DNA from: Pseudogymnoascus destructans
Lineage: Eukaryota > Ascomycota > Leotiomycetes > Thelebolales > Thelebolaceae
Reading direction: 5' to 3'
Assembly: GCF_001641265.1 (NCBI RefSeq)
Contig: NW_020167527.1
Span: 124,001-188,000 of the forward strand
DNA: 64,000 bases
Shown one piece after another: positions 1 to 9,685 of the stretch. Positions within the stretch are counted from its first letter, which is position 1. Every line of letters begins with the position of its first letter. Position numbers and translations under genes: made by a program. A model generated the notes under the pieces. The model was not told the DNA's origin. It was given only the letters and a program-made list of their open reading frames with translations, and did no database searches.

Positions 1-739
1 ATTAAATGCTAATGCCGTCGTATAATCCATGTTCGTGTTGTGGTCTCGCACGCACACGAGAGGTCGTCAAAGAGACGTGGACTATCTTGCAAACGGCTTA
101 CTTCCAAGCGCATGCAAGGCCACACACACAACAGGCTGTAGTCGCACTTGGTCCCGGCCCCAAACATATTTGGCGCCACAACCAAACAAAGATGCAGGAA
201 TCGGGGATTGGTTGATTGTTGGGACACTGGGGGATGGGATCCTTGCTGGACAAGACAGCGAATGGAATGCGCGGACTCACGTGTTTCGTGCTTCGTGTTT
301 AAATACGATGTTCCCTGTCCCGCTATGTATTTCGGGCAGGTTTATCTTGTTTGTTTACTTGATTCCAGTTTGATCAGGGCTTTGCTTTCTGGGCGGGTGA
401 TGGATGGCGGATGGCGGTTCTGATACGTTCTTTCTGGGCGAGAGACTCGATTTGGCCTCAGAACGCTTACTTGCAGGTGGATGATATGCGCGAGTATGTC
501 GGCAGCCCGTAAGGAATGATGTACACTCCACAGAGAAACCAAATAACCGGTCGAGTTGCGAATTGAGATGCTGGTGATGTCAAAAACGTGAACTCCCAGA
601 CATTTCCCGTGACCTCCCTACCCAAAGCCCAGATGTTCCAGACGACGCGCCCCAGCACGTGACATATTTAGAACTTAAAGCAAAGTAAATTGTAGCCTTA
701 TATTTCAGGTATCTATAATATGTGATTCCACCTTGGTAC
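1..739. other. Left edge, no gene seen
   Basis: I see no reading frame with recognisable protein similarity, no tRNA-like fold and no repeat shared with the rest of the window. A CACGTGA motif lies near 655. The stretch ends at the TA dinucleotide that borders the pogo-type transposon beginning at 742. Confidence 0.5.
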
Positions 740-741
740 TA

Positions 742-1073
742 CAGTCAACTCCCGTTAAGTCGATACAATTGGTGACACGTGTAAATATCGTAAAAGTGAA
801 AATATCGTTATATTGGAATGCCAAGTATTATGTAATCCACCTATCCAATGTCTCCTGAACCAATGAATTAAGCTGAATTGCCTCAATTTCACCCTCCAAA
901 TGCTCTAATGCCCTGAGGTGATTGGCTTGGAGAGCATCCTGACACTCCGTCATCATTTTGAGTAGGATCACTAAAATGCTCATCCAAAATCTCCTGTAGT
1001 ATACCCTCCTCATCTGTTGTAACTTCTGTATTGTTGATTTGCTCGTCAATAGGATTTAAAAAGTTCGAAATAG
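742..1073 (-). pseudogene. pogo/Tigger-type transposon, 3' end with terminal repeat
   Basis: The end at 742 (CAGTCAACTCCCGTTAAGTC) follows a TA and resembles the end at 32760 (CAGTCGAGTCTCGATAAGTC), as expected for pogo/Tc1-mariner ends. The minus strand from about 1068 to 828 encodes the acidic C-terminal tail of the transposase in two frames, so at least one frameshift is present. The tail is rich in E, D and Q and ends around the residues QETLDRWIT. It continues the DDE fragment at 1984-2707 once the LTR at 1074-1983 is removed, because the flanking AATAG is duplicated on both sides. Protein assignment of this tail rests mainly on that linkage; the sequence alone is not diagnostic. Confidence 0.7.
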
Positions 1074-1983
1074 TGTAATGGTGGGTGCACCAGATGTTAG
1101 AATCTAGCCACCCAAGGAAGGGTGATTTTACTAAGACAAAACACACTGTCTTAGAAAAAGAGCCAAAGGGTCGTAGCTTAGACTATTCCACAACGCAGCA
1201 ATCAGGTGTATGATATAGTGGAGTGGTTTAGACAAGTTGTAACAAATGTTGAGTCTGAGAACTCAGGGATAAGTCGGAGGTTAGCACCTCATTGACTTTT
1301 CAGAAACAAGGAGTAACAAGATCAATGCTTGGAAGCTTGGAAAAGACGTGGAAGTATGTGATAGTCGATTTACTGTATTGTCTGCTTGCCCTTTTTTAAG
1401 GAAAGGGCAATCCTATTTATGCTAAAGGAGTGTAGTTCTCTCATTTTCCAAGACTTTCCATGACTTCACCAGGCTTGGTAACTGTAGTCAACATAAGAGA
1501 ACCCCATAGAACCATCTCCTAGGTTCCTAGCCTATAGGAAGTGAAAGGAGGTCCAAGGTCAGAGTACCCCTATAGACAAATTATGTCATAACTTAACCAA
1601 TCTTGTGGGTAACTAAGGAGCCATGACGTGTAATGAATCATAGACGGTTGTAGAAGCTTTTGGAGCTATCGTTCATGTTCCTAGGCCTCTAGTTGATAGA
1701 GATATGTCATGTGTAGTATTAGCCCAGTAACTAAGGAGTGATGTCATGTAATGAATCATAGAGGGTTGTAGAGATATGCTATGTGGTCATATCGGCCCAG
1801 TAAGTAAGGAGCAATGACGTGTAATGAATCATAGAGGGTTGTAGCAATCGTTGAGTAGTATTGCTCTTGTTGTTGGTGTGACAAGCCAAAATATGTATAG
1901 TGACTTGTAGGTTTGAGGAGGAGATTTCTAAGTTTGCTCTTGAGTTTGATAGCAAACTGAGTGCAACAAATGTCAGTATGACA
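1074..1983 (-). repeat. Solo LTR, family 1, copy A
   Basis: The 910-bp repeat in minus orientation begins TGTAATGGTGGGTGCACC and ends GTCAGTATGACA as read on the plus strand, so its termini are TG...CA. It is flanked by the direct repeat AATAG (1069-1073 and 1984-1988), a 5-bp target duplication typical of LTR retrotransposons. No internal region accompanies it, hence solo LTR. Inside are a TATA-like CATAAATAGG (minus), a hairpin formed by GCCCTTTCC/GGAAAGGGC around 1390-1410, and three spaced copies of a motif around GTAATGAATCATAGA near 1630, 1750 and 1820. Related copies lie at 2708, 6439, 7562, 31242, 31395 and 32833. Confidence 0.9.
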
Positions 1984-2707
1984 AATAGCCATTGAATCAT
2001 GTATATTGCCAGCTTGGATAACTTGTTCGTATAGTTGTGAAAGGTCTATCGGTGTAATTGAGGTTGGAAGAGTGATTAGAGTTGTAAGAAGTGTTGATTT
2101 TCGAAAGCAATTGTATATAGTTGATTGTAAAACTTGTTGATTCCAGCTTCGTAAGATCCAGCGAATAAGCTTGCTTGCTTAATCGGATCCAGATTCAAAT
2201 TATAACATTCAAGCATAAAACAGAGCCATTGTCGACGGTAATAAGCTTTAAGAGATTGAATAATGCCTTGATCAAGAGGCTGGAATCGACTAGTACTATT
2301 AGCTGGAAGCCAACAGATCTGAATATTAGGAGGTGGGGGACAAAGCTCAACACCAGATATGTGTGCAGAAAAGTTGTCCATTGTAAGAAGGACTTGTCAA
2401 GTAAAGCCAATATGTTGATAAAATGCTTGAAGCCAGTCAATCATAATTGTTGAATTCATCCAAGCCTTTTTATTCCACCTCCACTCAGCTCCCATTGTAG
2501 ATATATTAATATTGCGTAAAGATCGAGGTGTTTTTGCTTTGCCGATAATCCAGATTGGAAGCCGGTCAGATCCAGAAGCATTTGTACAAAGAGTAAGTGT
2601 AATTCGAGCTTTTTCCTTCTTGAATCCAGGTAATGATTGCGATGCTAGTCCTCAAGATGGCATCATCTTCCAGTAGAGCCCAGTTTTGTCCATATTATAG
2701 ATATTCT
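1984..2707 (-). pseudogene. pogo/Tigger-type transposase, DDE catalytic part
   Basis: The minus strand encodes a typical DDE-1 superfamily segment: an entry motif NIYNMDKTGLYWKMMP at the 2707 end, then SRITLTL-like sequence around 2600, and at 2381-2076 the stretch MDNFSAHISG followed later by WLPANSTSRFQPLDQGII. The DN of the MDN motif and the LQPLDQGII-type block are hallmarks of pogo/Tigger/jerky transposases. A TGA interrupts the frame just before the MDN motif (near 2395), consistent with a C-to-T change, and a further stop follows at 2076. The piece is bounded by LTR insertions at both ends and is not functional as it stands. Confidence 0.88.
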
Positions 2708-3643
2708 TGTCATACTGACATTTGTTGCACTCAGTTTGCTATCAAACTCAAGAGCAAACTTAGAAATCTCCTCCTCAAACCTACAAGTCACCATACATAT
2801 CTTGGCTTATCACACCAACAACAGAAGCAATACTACTCAACGATTGCTGCAAACTCTTTTACTACATCTGTTTATGCTACATACATCACGGCATATCATT
2901 TGGACACTCATTGAACAAGTTATTAAGAAAATCTCCTCCTTAAGGGGGTGGGCCAATACTACCACATGGCATATCTCTACCAACTAGAGGCCTAGGAACA
3001 TGAACGATAGCTCTAGAAGCTTCTACAACCCTCTATGATTCATTACACGTCATCGCTCCTTAGTTACCCACAAGATTGGTTAAGTTATGACATAATTTGT
3101 CTATAGGTACTCTGACCTTGGACCTCCTTTTCACTTCCTATAGGCTAGGAACCCAAGAGATGGTTCTATGGGATTCTCTTACGTTCACTACATGATTAGC
3201 AAGCTAGTTGTGGGTCGCACTTGATTTCTAATACATTTACCAAGCCTGGTTAGTCATGGAAAGTCATGGAAAATGAGAGAACTACACTCCTTTGGCATAA
3301 ATAGGATTGCCCTTTCCTTAAGAAAGGGCAAGCAGACAATACAGTAAATCGACTAGCACATACTTCTACGTCTTTTCCAAGCTTCCAAGCATTGATCTTG
3401 TTATTCTCTGTTTTTGAAAAGTCAGTGAGGTGCTAACCTCTGACTTACCCCTGAGTTCTCAGACTCAACATTTGTTGCAACTTGTCTAAACCACTTCACC
3501 ACATCATACACCTGATTGCTGCGTTGTGGAATAGTCTAAGCTACAACCCTTTGGCTCTGCTTCCTAAGACAGTGTGTTGTCTTAGTAAATTCATCCCTTC
3601 CTTGGGTGGCTAGATTCTCATATCTGGTGCACCCACCATTACA
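2708..3643 (+). repeat. LTR, family 1, copy B (full length)
   Basis: It begins TGTCATACTGACATTTGTTG and ends GGTGCACCCACCATTACA, the family-1 termini in plus orientation. It is nearly identical to copy F at 31395-32329; in the parts I compared by eye the few differences are mostly C/T exchanges. It contains a TATA-like GCATAAATAGG followed by the GCCCTTTCC...GGAAAGGGC-type hairpin, a plausible promoter and transcript start region for the parental retrotransposon. Confidence 0.88.
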
Positions 3644-5769
3644 CATGAGGCCATTGGTGAACCTTACCAGAAAGGATCAGATATTCGAATGGACTCATGC
3701 ATGCCAAACTGTATTCGAGCTGTTGAAACAAACAGTCACAGAAGCTCCTGTCTTGAGGCATTTCGATAGAAACAAGACAGCCTATGTCGAAGCAGATTCC
3801 TCAGACTTCATCTCATCAGGAGTCTTGTCACAAAAAGATGATCAAGGGGTTCTACATCCAGTTGCATACTTCTCAAAAAAGCTAGCACCTGCAGAATGCA
3901 ATTACGAGATATATGACAAGGAATTGCTTGCAATCATCAGATGTTTCGAAGCATGGAGACCAGAACTTGAAGGGACAGATTTTCCAGTCCAAGTCTTGTC
4001 TGATCAAAAGCTTGGAATACTTCATGTCCACCAAGAAGCTGACAAGAAGACAAGCTCGATGGGCTGAATTCCTCTCTCGATACAACTTCCAGATCATCTA
4101 TAGGCCTGGGAAGCAAAATGGAAAAGCAGATGCTTTGACTCGAAGGCCTGGTGACAGACCAGAAGGCAATGATGAGGATGATCGACAAAAGCAACAGCTT
4201 CAGGTGTTGCTACCACCTTCGAGGCTACATCCAGACATTCAGAAACTCAAAGAACAAGGCCAAACAGCTCAGCTAGCTCCAGTGGAAACTCATATCAGAG
4301 AAATGACAATTCTTGAGAAAATCCAAAAGTCTCAACTGGAAGACAAATTCTGCAAGGCTACACTACAGAAGCTTGAGAATGGTGATCGAACAAGCAAAGA
4401 GGTTGCATTGGCTTATTGCGAACTCAAAAACGGCATGCTAGAATATCAAAATCGAGTTTGGGTGCCAGAAACCATTCAGGTGGACTTGTTGAGAGAAGTT
4501 CATGAACAACCTTCTATGGGACATCCAGGAGCTGGAAAGATGCTGCGAGTCATGAAACAGCACTATTACTGGCCAAACATGGACAAAACAATAATTCGAT
4601 ATATCAAAAACTGCCATAGTTGTCGAAGATCGAAACCATCTCGAGATTCCTACAATGGACTTCTACAACCAATCCCTATTGACAGTCGACCATGGATGGA
4701 TATATCAATGGATTTCGTGACAGGATTACCACTCTGTGAAGGGAACAATGCTATCTTGGTTGTTGCATGCAGGTTGACGAAAGAAAGACATTTCATTCCG
4801 TGTTTCGCTGGGCAAGAAGGGACTACTGCAGAAGCTACAGCACAGCTCTTACTTCGACATGTATGAAAGCACCATGGTCTACCAAACTCGATAATATCAG
4901 ACAGAGGTCCTCAGTTCATTGCAGAAGTCTGGAGTTTGCTCTGCAAAATTTGGAAAATTTCAGCCAAACTTTCAACTGCCTTCCACCCAGAAACAGATGG
5001 ACAGACTGAGCGATTCAATGCAGAGCTCGAACGCTACTTGCGAGCTCATGTGAACTATCTTCAAGACAATTGGGTTTCATACTTGTGCATGGCGGAGTTT
5101 GCTGCCAACAGTTTGCCATCAGATGCAACCAAGACAAGTGCGTTTTTTGCGAACAAGGGCTATGAACCAAGAATGAGCTTCGATACAGAGCAGCAAGCAT
5201 ATCACGAAGCCAAACAAGAGCACAAGAACATAGCTCAGACCATGGCAAAGGTTTGGGAGTTTCTGCAGGATGAAATCACGCTCTCGCAAGCAAAAATGGA
5301 ACATTTCGCAAACAAGAAAAGGAAACCTGCACCACGCTATCAAGTGGGAGACAGAGTATGGCTTTCAACTCGAAATATAAAGACACAGAGGCCATCAAAG
5401 AAGCTAGACCACAAGCAAGTGGGACCTTTTGAAATTCTAGAGCGAATTGGGCAAGTTGCATATCGGCTCAAACTTCCAAACAGCATGAAGATTCATCCAG
5501 TATTTCATGCCAATCTATTAAGACTTGACTCGAATGATGCAATCGAAGGGCAGCAACAGGAGCCAGAGCCTCCAGTCATTGTCAATGGCGAAGAGGAGTG
5601 GGAAGTGGACGAAATCCTCGACTCAAAAGTTATTCGAAAGAAGCTTTTCTACAAGGCAGCTTGGAAGAACTATCCACCAGATGAGACATGGTATACTGCA
5701 GAGAGCTTTGAAAATTCTCCAGAAGTTACCCAAGCATATCACAGAAAATACCCTCAGAAACCAAAATGA
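3644..5769 (+). pseudogene. Ty3/gypsy chromovirus pol fragment (RNase H, integrase, chromodomain)
   Basis: In order the reading frames give the end of reverse transcriptase/RNase H (QTVFELLKQTVTEAPVL, VAYFSKKLAPAECNYEIYDK), an integrase zinc finger (H-x4-H ... NCHSCRR, around 4500-4635), the integrase core with MDISMDFVTGLP, SDRGPQF and HPETDGQTERFN, a GPY/F-like segment (GPFEILERIGQVAYRLKLP) and a C-terminal chromodomain starting near EEEWEVDEILDSK. A one-base deletion near 4008 shifts frame between the RNase H halves, and a TGA at 4864-4866 interrupts the integrase. Gag, protease and most of reverse transcriptase are missing. The element is a dead relic of a retrotransposon family known to target heterochromatin through its chromodomain. 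Confidence 0.92.
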
Positions 5770-5846
5770 GAGCTGGAGACGATTGTTTTTTTTTTAAAAT
5801 GGGATTTCTTGATCAGGAGATCAACTCTGGAGTAGGGGGGGGGTAG

Positions 5847-6099
5847 TGTTACGATATCAAGTGCGCCTTGCAGCTCGAGTGGGGGTTCAGGGGTGTGGGG
5901 AGCTTTCCGGGGTTGGAGCGAAGTTTTCAGTTGTGGAGTGAATTCTCAGAACTGGTCTCGCTAAAGAGAATTCACTCCACAATAGCTGTATATAGATCGA
6001 GCCACTGCTCGAGTGCTCCTCTTCTCTTTCCTTTCTTCTCTAGATTGAGTTTAATTCATAATACCCAACTGGCGCCCTATGCCTTGGTGAACCGTGACA
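5847..6099 (+). repeat. 3' LTR of the Ty3/gypsy chromovirus
   Basis: The 253-bp segment begins TGTTACGATATCAAG and ends TGAACCGTGACA. It follows directly a purine-rich tract (GGAGTAGGGGGGGGGTAG, about 5829-5846) that looks like a polypurine tract, about 77 bp downstream of the chromodomain stop. TG...CA ends and this position support its being the 3' LTR. The 5' partner is not in the window. Confidence 0.8.
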
Positions 6100-6147
6100 C
6101 TTGGGTGGCTAGATTCTCATATCTGGTGCACCCAACATTACAATTCT

Positions 6148-6438
6148 CCTCCTCAAACTCGCTAGCAATTGTCCGAAGCCCTTTCATCTCTTCTTCAAAT
6201 AATTCCGGGATAGATCCTGCTTCGCCGTGATGTGTATGTATCTTAATATTATGTCGTGATTTAAATTGTGTAAGCCAGCCAGAGCTAAAGTTGGGAACTG
6301 GCTGATCTGCATACTGTGGAAGCCTTCTCCAGATCTCCCTCGCCTTTTCTTGAAGTATATCACCAGATGTAAAGCCACCGCAGCTATCAATTTGTCGCTG
6401 AAAGTTGTAGAGAATTTGGTTGAGGCCATTGGCCAGTT
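6148..6438 (-). pseudogene. pogo/Tigger-type transposase, DNA-binding part
   Basis: Read on the minus strand this piece encodes LANGLNQILYNFQRQIDS, then GWLTQFKSRHNIKIHTHHGE and EEEMKGLRTIASEFEEEN. The W-L-x2-F-x2-R-H-x-I pattern with a following GEA is the CENP-B/Tc5-type helix-turn-helix common to Tigger and jerky transposases. Its end joins in frame to NIYNMDKTG of the 1984-2707 fragment when the insertion 2708-6142 and one copy of ATTCT are removed. This shows that both are parts of one gene. Confidence 0.9.
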
Positions 6439-7395
6439 TGTAATGGTGGGTGCACCAGATGTGAGAATCTAGCCACCCAAGGAAGGGATGAATTTACTAA
6501 GACAACACACTGTCTTAGAAAACAGAGCCAAAGGGTCGTAGCTTAGACTATTCCACAACGCAGCAATCAGGTGTGTGATGTAGTGAAGTGGTTCAGACAA
6601 GTTGCAACAAATGTTGAGTCTGGGAACTCAGGGGTAAGTCAGAGGTTAACACCTCACTGACTTTTCAGAAACAAGGAGTAACAAGATGAATGCTTGGAAG
6701 CGTGGAAAAGACGTGGAAGTATGTGATAGTCGATTTACTGTATTGTCTGCTTGCCCTTTCTTAAGGAAAGGGCAATCCTATTTATGCTAAAGGAGTGTAG
6801 TTCTCTCATTTTCCAAGACTTTCCATGATTACCAGGCTTGGTAACTGTAGTCGACGTAAGAGAATCCCATAGAACCATCTCTTAGGTTCGTAGCCTATAG
6901 GAAGTAAAAGGAGGTCCAAGGTCAGAGTACCCCTATAGACAAATTATGTCATAGACAAATTATGTCATAGACAAATTATGTCATAGACAAATTATGTCAT
7001 AGACAAATTATGTCATAACTTAACCAATCTTGTGGGTAACTAAAGAGCGATGACATGTAATGAATCATAGAGGTTCGTAGGAGCTTTTAGAGCTATCGTT
7101 CATGCTCCTAGGCCTCTAGTTGGTAGAGATATGTCATGTGGTAGTATGAGTGATGTCATGTAATGAATCATAGAGGGTTGTAGAGATATGCTATGTGGTA
7201 ATATCGGCCCAGTAACTAAGGAGCGATGACGTGTAATGAATCATAGATGGTTGTAGCAATCGTTGAGTAGTATTGCTCTTGTTGTTGGTGTGATAAGCCA
7301 AAATATGTATAGTGACTTGTAGGTTTGAGGAGGAGATTTCCAAGTTTGCTCTTGAGTTTGATAGCAAACTGAGTGCAACGAATGTCAGTATGACA
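6439..7395 (-). repeat. Solo LTR, family 1, copy C with 16-bp tandem repeat
   Basis: The minus-oriented LTR has TG...CA ends and a 5-bp target duplication CAGTT (6434-6438 and 7396-7400). It is longer than copy A mainly because ATAGACAAATTATGTC is repeated about five times at 6943-7018. The copy at 32833-36440 has three of these units, so the two belong to one subfamily. This insertion separates the transposase DNA-binding domain from its N-terminus. Confidence 0.9.
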
Positions 7396-7400
7396 CAGTT

Positions 7401-7561
7401 CGATTTCGTTGTCGAGTTGTTGTCGAGTTGTTGTCGAGTTGTTGTCGAGTTGTCGATGTTATGATGGTCATAGAGGTCATGATGCCAGTCCAGGAAAAGT
7501 AATCTAGATTGAATCTAAAGAGAGAAGAAGAAGAAGAAGAAGGAAGGAAGGTGAGGCTATT
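7401..7561 (-). pseudogene. pogo/Tigger-type transposase, N-terminal end with 11-bp repeats
   Basis: On the minus strand this piece reads into the DNA-binding part at 6438 through CAGTT. It holds four copies of the 11-bp unit GTTGTCGAGTT (about 7410-7455), which in the coding sense give a run of N, S, T, Q and L. Because 11 is not a multiple of three, unit gain or loss shifts the frame, and the two frames on either side indeed do not match. A possible start codon lies upstream near 7480. The true 5' terminal repeat of the transposon was not found. Confidence 0.6.
7404..7456. repeat. 11-bp tandem repeat
   Basis: GTTGTCGAGTT is repeated about four times inside the N-terminal coding part of the pogo-type transposase. 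Confidence 0.85.
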
Positions 7562-8254
7562 TGTCATACTGACATTTGTTGCACTCAGTTTGCTATCAAA
7601 CTCAAGAGCAAACTTAGAAATCTCCTCCTCAAACCTACAAGTCACTATACATATTTTGGCTTGTCACACCAACAACAAGAGCAATACTACTCAACGATTG
7701 CTACAACCCTCTATGATTCATTACTATTCTTTGTTTCTAAAAAGTCAATGAGGTGCTAACCTCTGACTTACCCCTGAGTTCTCAGACTCAACATTTGTTA
7801 CAACTTGTCTAAACCACTTCACTACATCATATCTGGTTGTTACGGCTACAGTAACATGATGTCATGGTTACAGGGCCAGGGCCTAGTAACGTGACGTGTG
7901 AGTCACAGTGGGAAGCGGGGTAGGCTGCCATGTGACATGGCTAATGGATAGTTGCAGAAACCAGTGGATATTGGATAGTTGAGCTATCCACGAACTATCC
8001 TGAATATCTAGCTATCCGCCAACTATCCAGATTACCCATGAGGCACGACGCCACTATATAAGTAGATAGTATTTCCTTAGATAGGAGCTTCGTGCTCAAC
8101 TCAATATAGTATTCTTTACAATACTGTAACGTGTTACTTGGAAAGCCTTTGTGTCTAATCCCCTGCCTCCTCTGTCAAGTCAACCTTACGCAAGAAACCT
8201 CTGTGTCTTCTATCGTTTAGAAGTCAGCGTTACACTGGTGCACCCACCATTACA
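7562..8254 (+). repeat. LTR, family 1, copy D, internally deleted and interrupted
   Basis: The start TGTCATACTGACATTTG and the last bases GCACCCACCATTACA (8240-8254) are family-1 ends in plus orientation. Around 7725 the sequence jumps from GATTCATTAC to TATTCTTTGTTTC, so several hundred bases in the middle are missing. A second-family LTR sits at 7838-8234. The outer flanks (CTATT, CTGAC) do not match, so this copy probably arose by deletion or recombination after insertion. Confidence 0.8.
7838..8234 (+). repeat. LTR, family 2, inserted in copy D
   Basis: The 397-bp segment begins TGTTACGGCTACAGTAAC and ends GAAGTCAGCGTTACA. The 5-bp direct repeat CTGGT flanks it (7833-7837 and 8235-8239), and its removal restores the continuous family-1 sequence TATCTGGTGCACCC. 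It contains a TATATAAG TATA-like box near 8054. A truncated reverse-oriented copy lies at 32607-32759. Confidence 0.9.
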
Positions 8255-8850
8255 CTGACCCTAAACTGATCCTCCCAAAGGAGTTCCATGAATATCTCGA
8301 TGTGTTCTCAAAGCAGGGTGCAGATGAACTCCCCCCTCACTGATATGCAGACCACCACATCGTCTTAGAACAAGATTCAAAATTAGGACATGCGCCCCTT
8401 TACAACATGTCAAAGGAGGAACTTGATCTTGTGAAGAAATATATTGACGACAACTTGTCGAAAGGATTTATTGAAGCTAGTAAAGCTCCCTTTGCCTCTC
8501 CTGTCCTTTTCGTCCGCAAACCAGGTGGCGGACTTCGATTCTGTGTTGATTATCGCAAGTTAAATGCCATTACAAGAAAAGACTCATACCCGCTACCCCT
8601 CATCGATGAAACATTGGCTCAGATCACAGATGCCAAATATCTTACAAAGATTAACATTCGTCATGCATTTAATCGGATCCGTATGCAAACAAAAGAAGAT
8701 GAAGATCTCACTACCTTTAAGATGAGATTTGGATCATACAAGTACAAGGTCCTCCCTTTTGGCCTTACAAATGGCCCTGCAACATTCCAGCGATATATGA
8801 ATGAAACCCTTAAGTACAAATTCTGTGTACTTTTTGAACCACTTGACAAG
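8255..8850 (+). pseudogene. Ty3/gypsy reverse transcriptase fragment
   Basis: The frame encodes the start of a gypsy reverse transcriptase: PKEFHEYLDVFSKQGADELP, an internal TGA near 8342, then KGFIEASKAPFASPVLFVRK, GGGLRFCVDYRKLNAIT, YPLPLIDETLAQITDAKY and LPFGLTNGPATFQRYMNE. The sequence breaks off before the YxDD catalytic motif and runs into an unrelated tail at about 8835. The first catalytic Asp of the usual LDLRxAF-type motif is replaced here by Asn (KINIRHAF). It is a non-functional relic of an element different from the chromovirus at 3644. Confidence 0.9.
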
Positions 8851-9440
8851 CAGGCTCCTCTTGGGCTTGCGTATGCTGCTGTGCAATAGGCTTTGTAGTG
8901 ATAAAATGGAATTCTAGAATCTGGAATGCCAGATATACTTAGTGAGCCAGGTCTGTGACGGTAGAGGCAGTGGGCTCTGTAGGTGGCATACTGCCCCGTA
9001 AACCATATGCCTATTAGCTCCTAGCCCTAGGTAATACTGCTCTAAAATCCATTCCTTAAGGGCTTCTGTCTAAGCTGTAGAAAGCACCCTATTCTTACCC
9101 CCTCGTAACGGCTTCTGTAGGCGTAGGCGGCCGAGGCTTGACTCTATGGTCGACCTAGGGATGTGGAAAATCCGACTTGCAACACCTGCAGGTTTTCTAA
9201 CGGCCATTTACAGGCATTTGATAAAGGAGTCTCTTCCATTATATGAGTTACACTTAATTACTATATAAAATACTATGTACAGGAATGCTGAGGGTTTTGG
9301 TGAGGAGTAGCGGTGAACATATGCAGGTTGAATTTGAGTTGCCGCATATTGCTTCCCCTCGCTTCGAGTAACCATAGCTAGGTCTACTGCACAAAACCCA
9401 TCCTATACAAACAACACACAACCAGCTCCTACCAGCTCCT
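8851..9440. other. Gene-free TAG/CTA-rich stretch
   Basis: No coding sequence is recognisable. The left two thirds are rich in TAG and CTA trinucleotides (for example CTCCTAGCCCTAGGTAATA), which looks like decayed repeat sequence. From about 9260 the composition returns to that of normal upstream DNA. Confidence 0.5.
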
Positions 9441-9498
9441 ACCTACCTCGCCACGATCTGCGACAATACATCCCATAAAGAGCTCCAATGTCACTATA

Positions 9499-9570
9499 AT
9501 TCACAATATTCACAATATTCACAATATTCACAATATTCACAATATTCACAATATTCACAATATTCACAAT
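9499..9570. repeat. 9-bp tandem repeat
   Basis: ATTCACAAT is repeated eight times head to tail. It lies about 115 bp upstream of the start codon of the gene at 9686, so it probably falls in its promoter or 5' UTR. Confidence 0.92.
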
Positions 9571-9685
9571 ACGTGCAGATGCATCGCACTCACTTGGAAT
9601 AGCGCAGCATCGCATACGGGAAGCGCAAGCCACTCACTTCACTACCCCGCCACCACCGCACCGCGAAGCTCCAACCCCTCACATC

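Larger units (their letters stand above)
2708..6142 (+). mobile_element. Composite LTR-retrotransposon insertion, TSD ATTCT
   Basis: The insertion is bordered by ATTCT at 2703-2707 and again at 6143-6147. It starts with a full family-1 LTR (2708-3643) and ends with the last 43 bp of the same LTR family (6100-6142). Between them lie a chromodomain-type Ty3/gypsy pol fragment and a different 253-bp LTR. The outer duplication shows that one family-1 element (or its product) entered the pogo transposase first. The chromovirus must have arrived later, followed by loss of its 5' half and of most of the 3' family-1 LTR. That order is inferred; the duplications and boundaries are read directly. Confidence 0.82.

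Noticed and set aside
9499..9570. CRISPR-like spaced repeats
   Set aside because: The 9-bp units are contiguous without unique spacers, so it is a simple minisatellite, in line with a eukaryotic genome.
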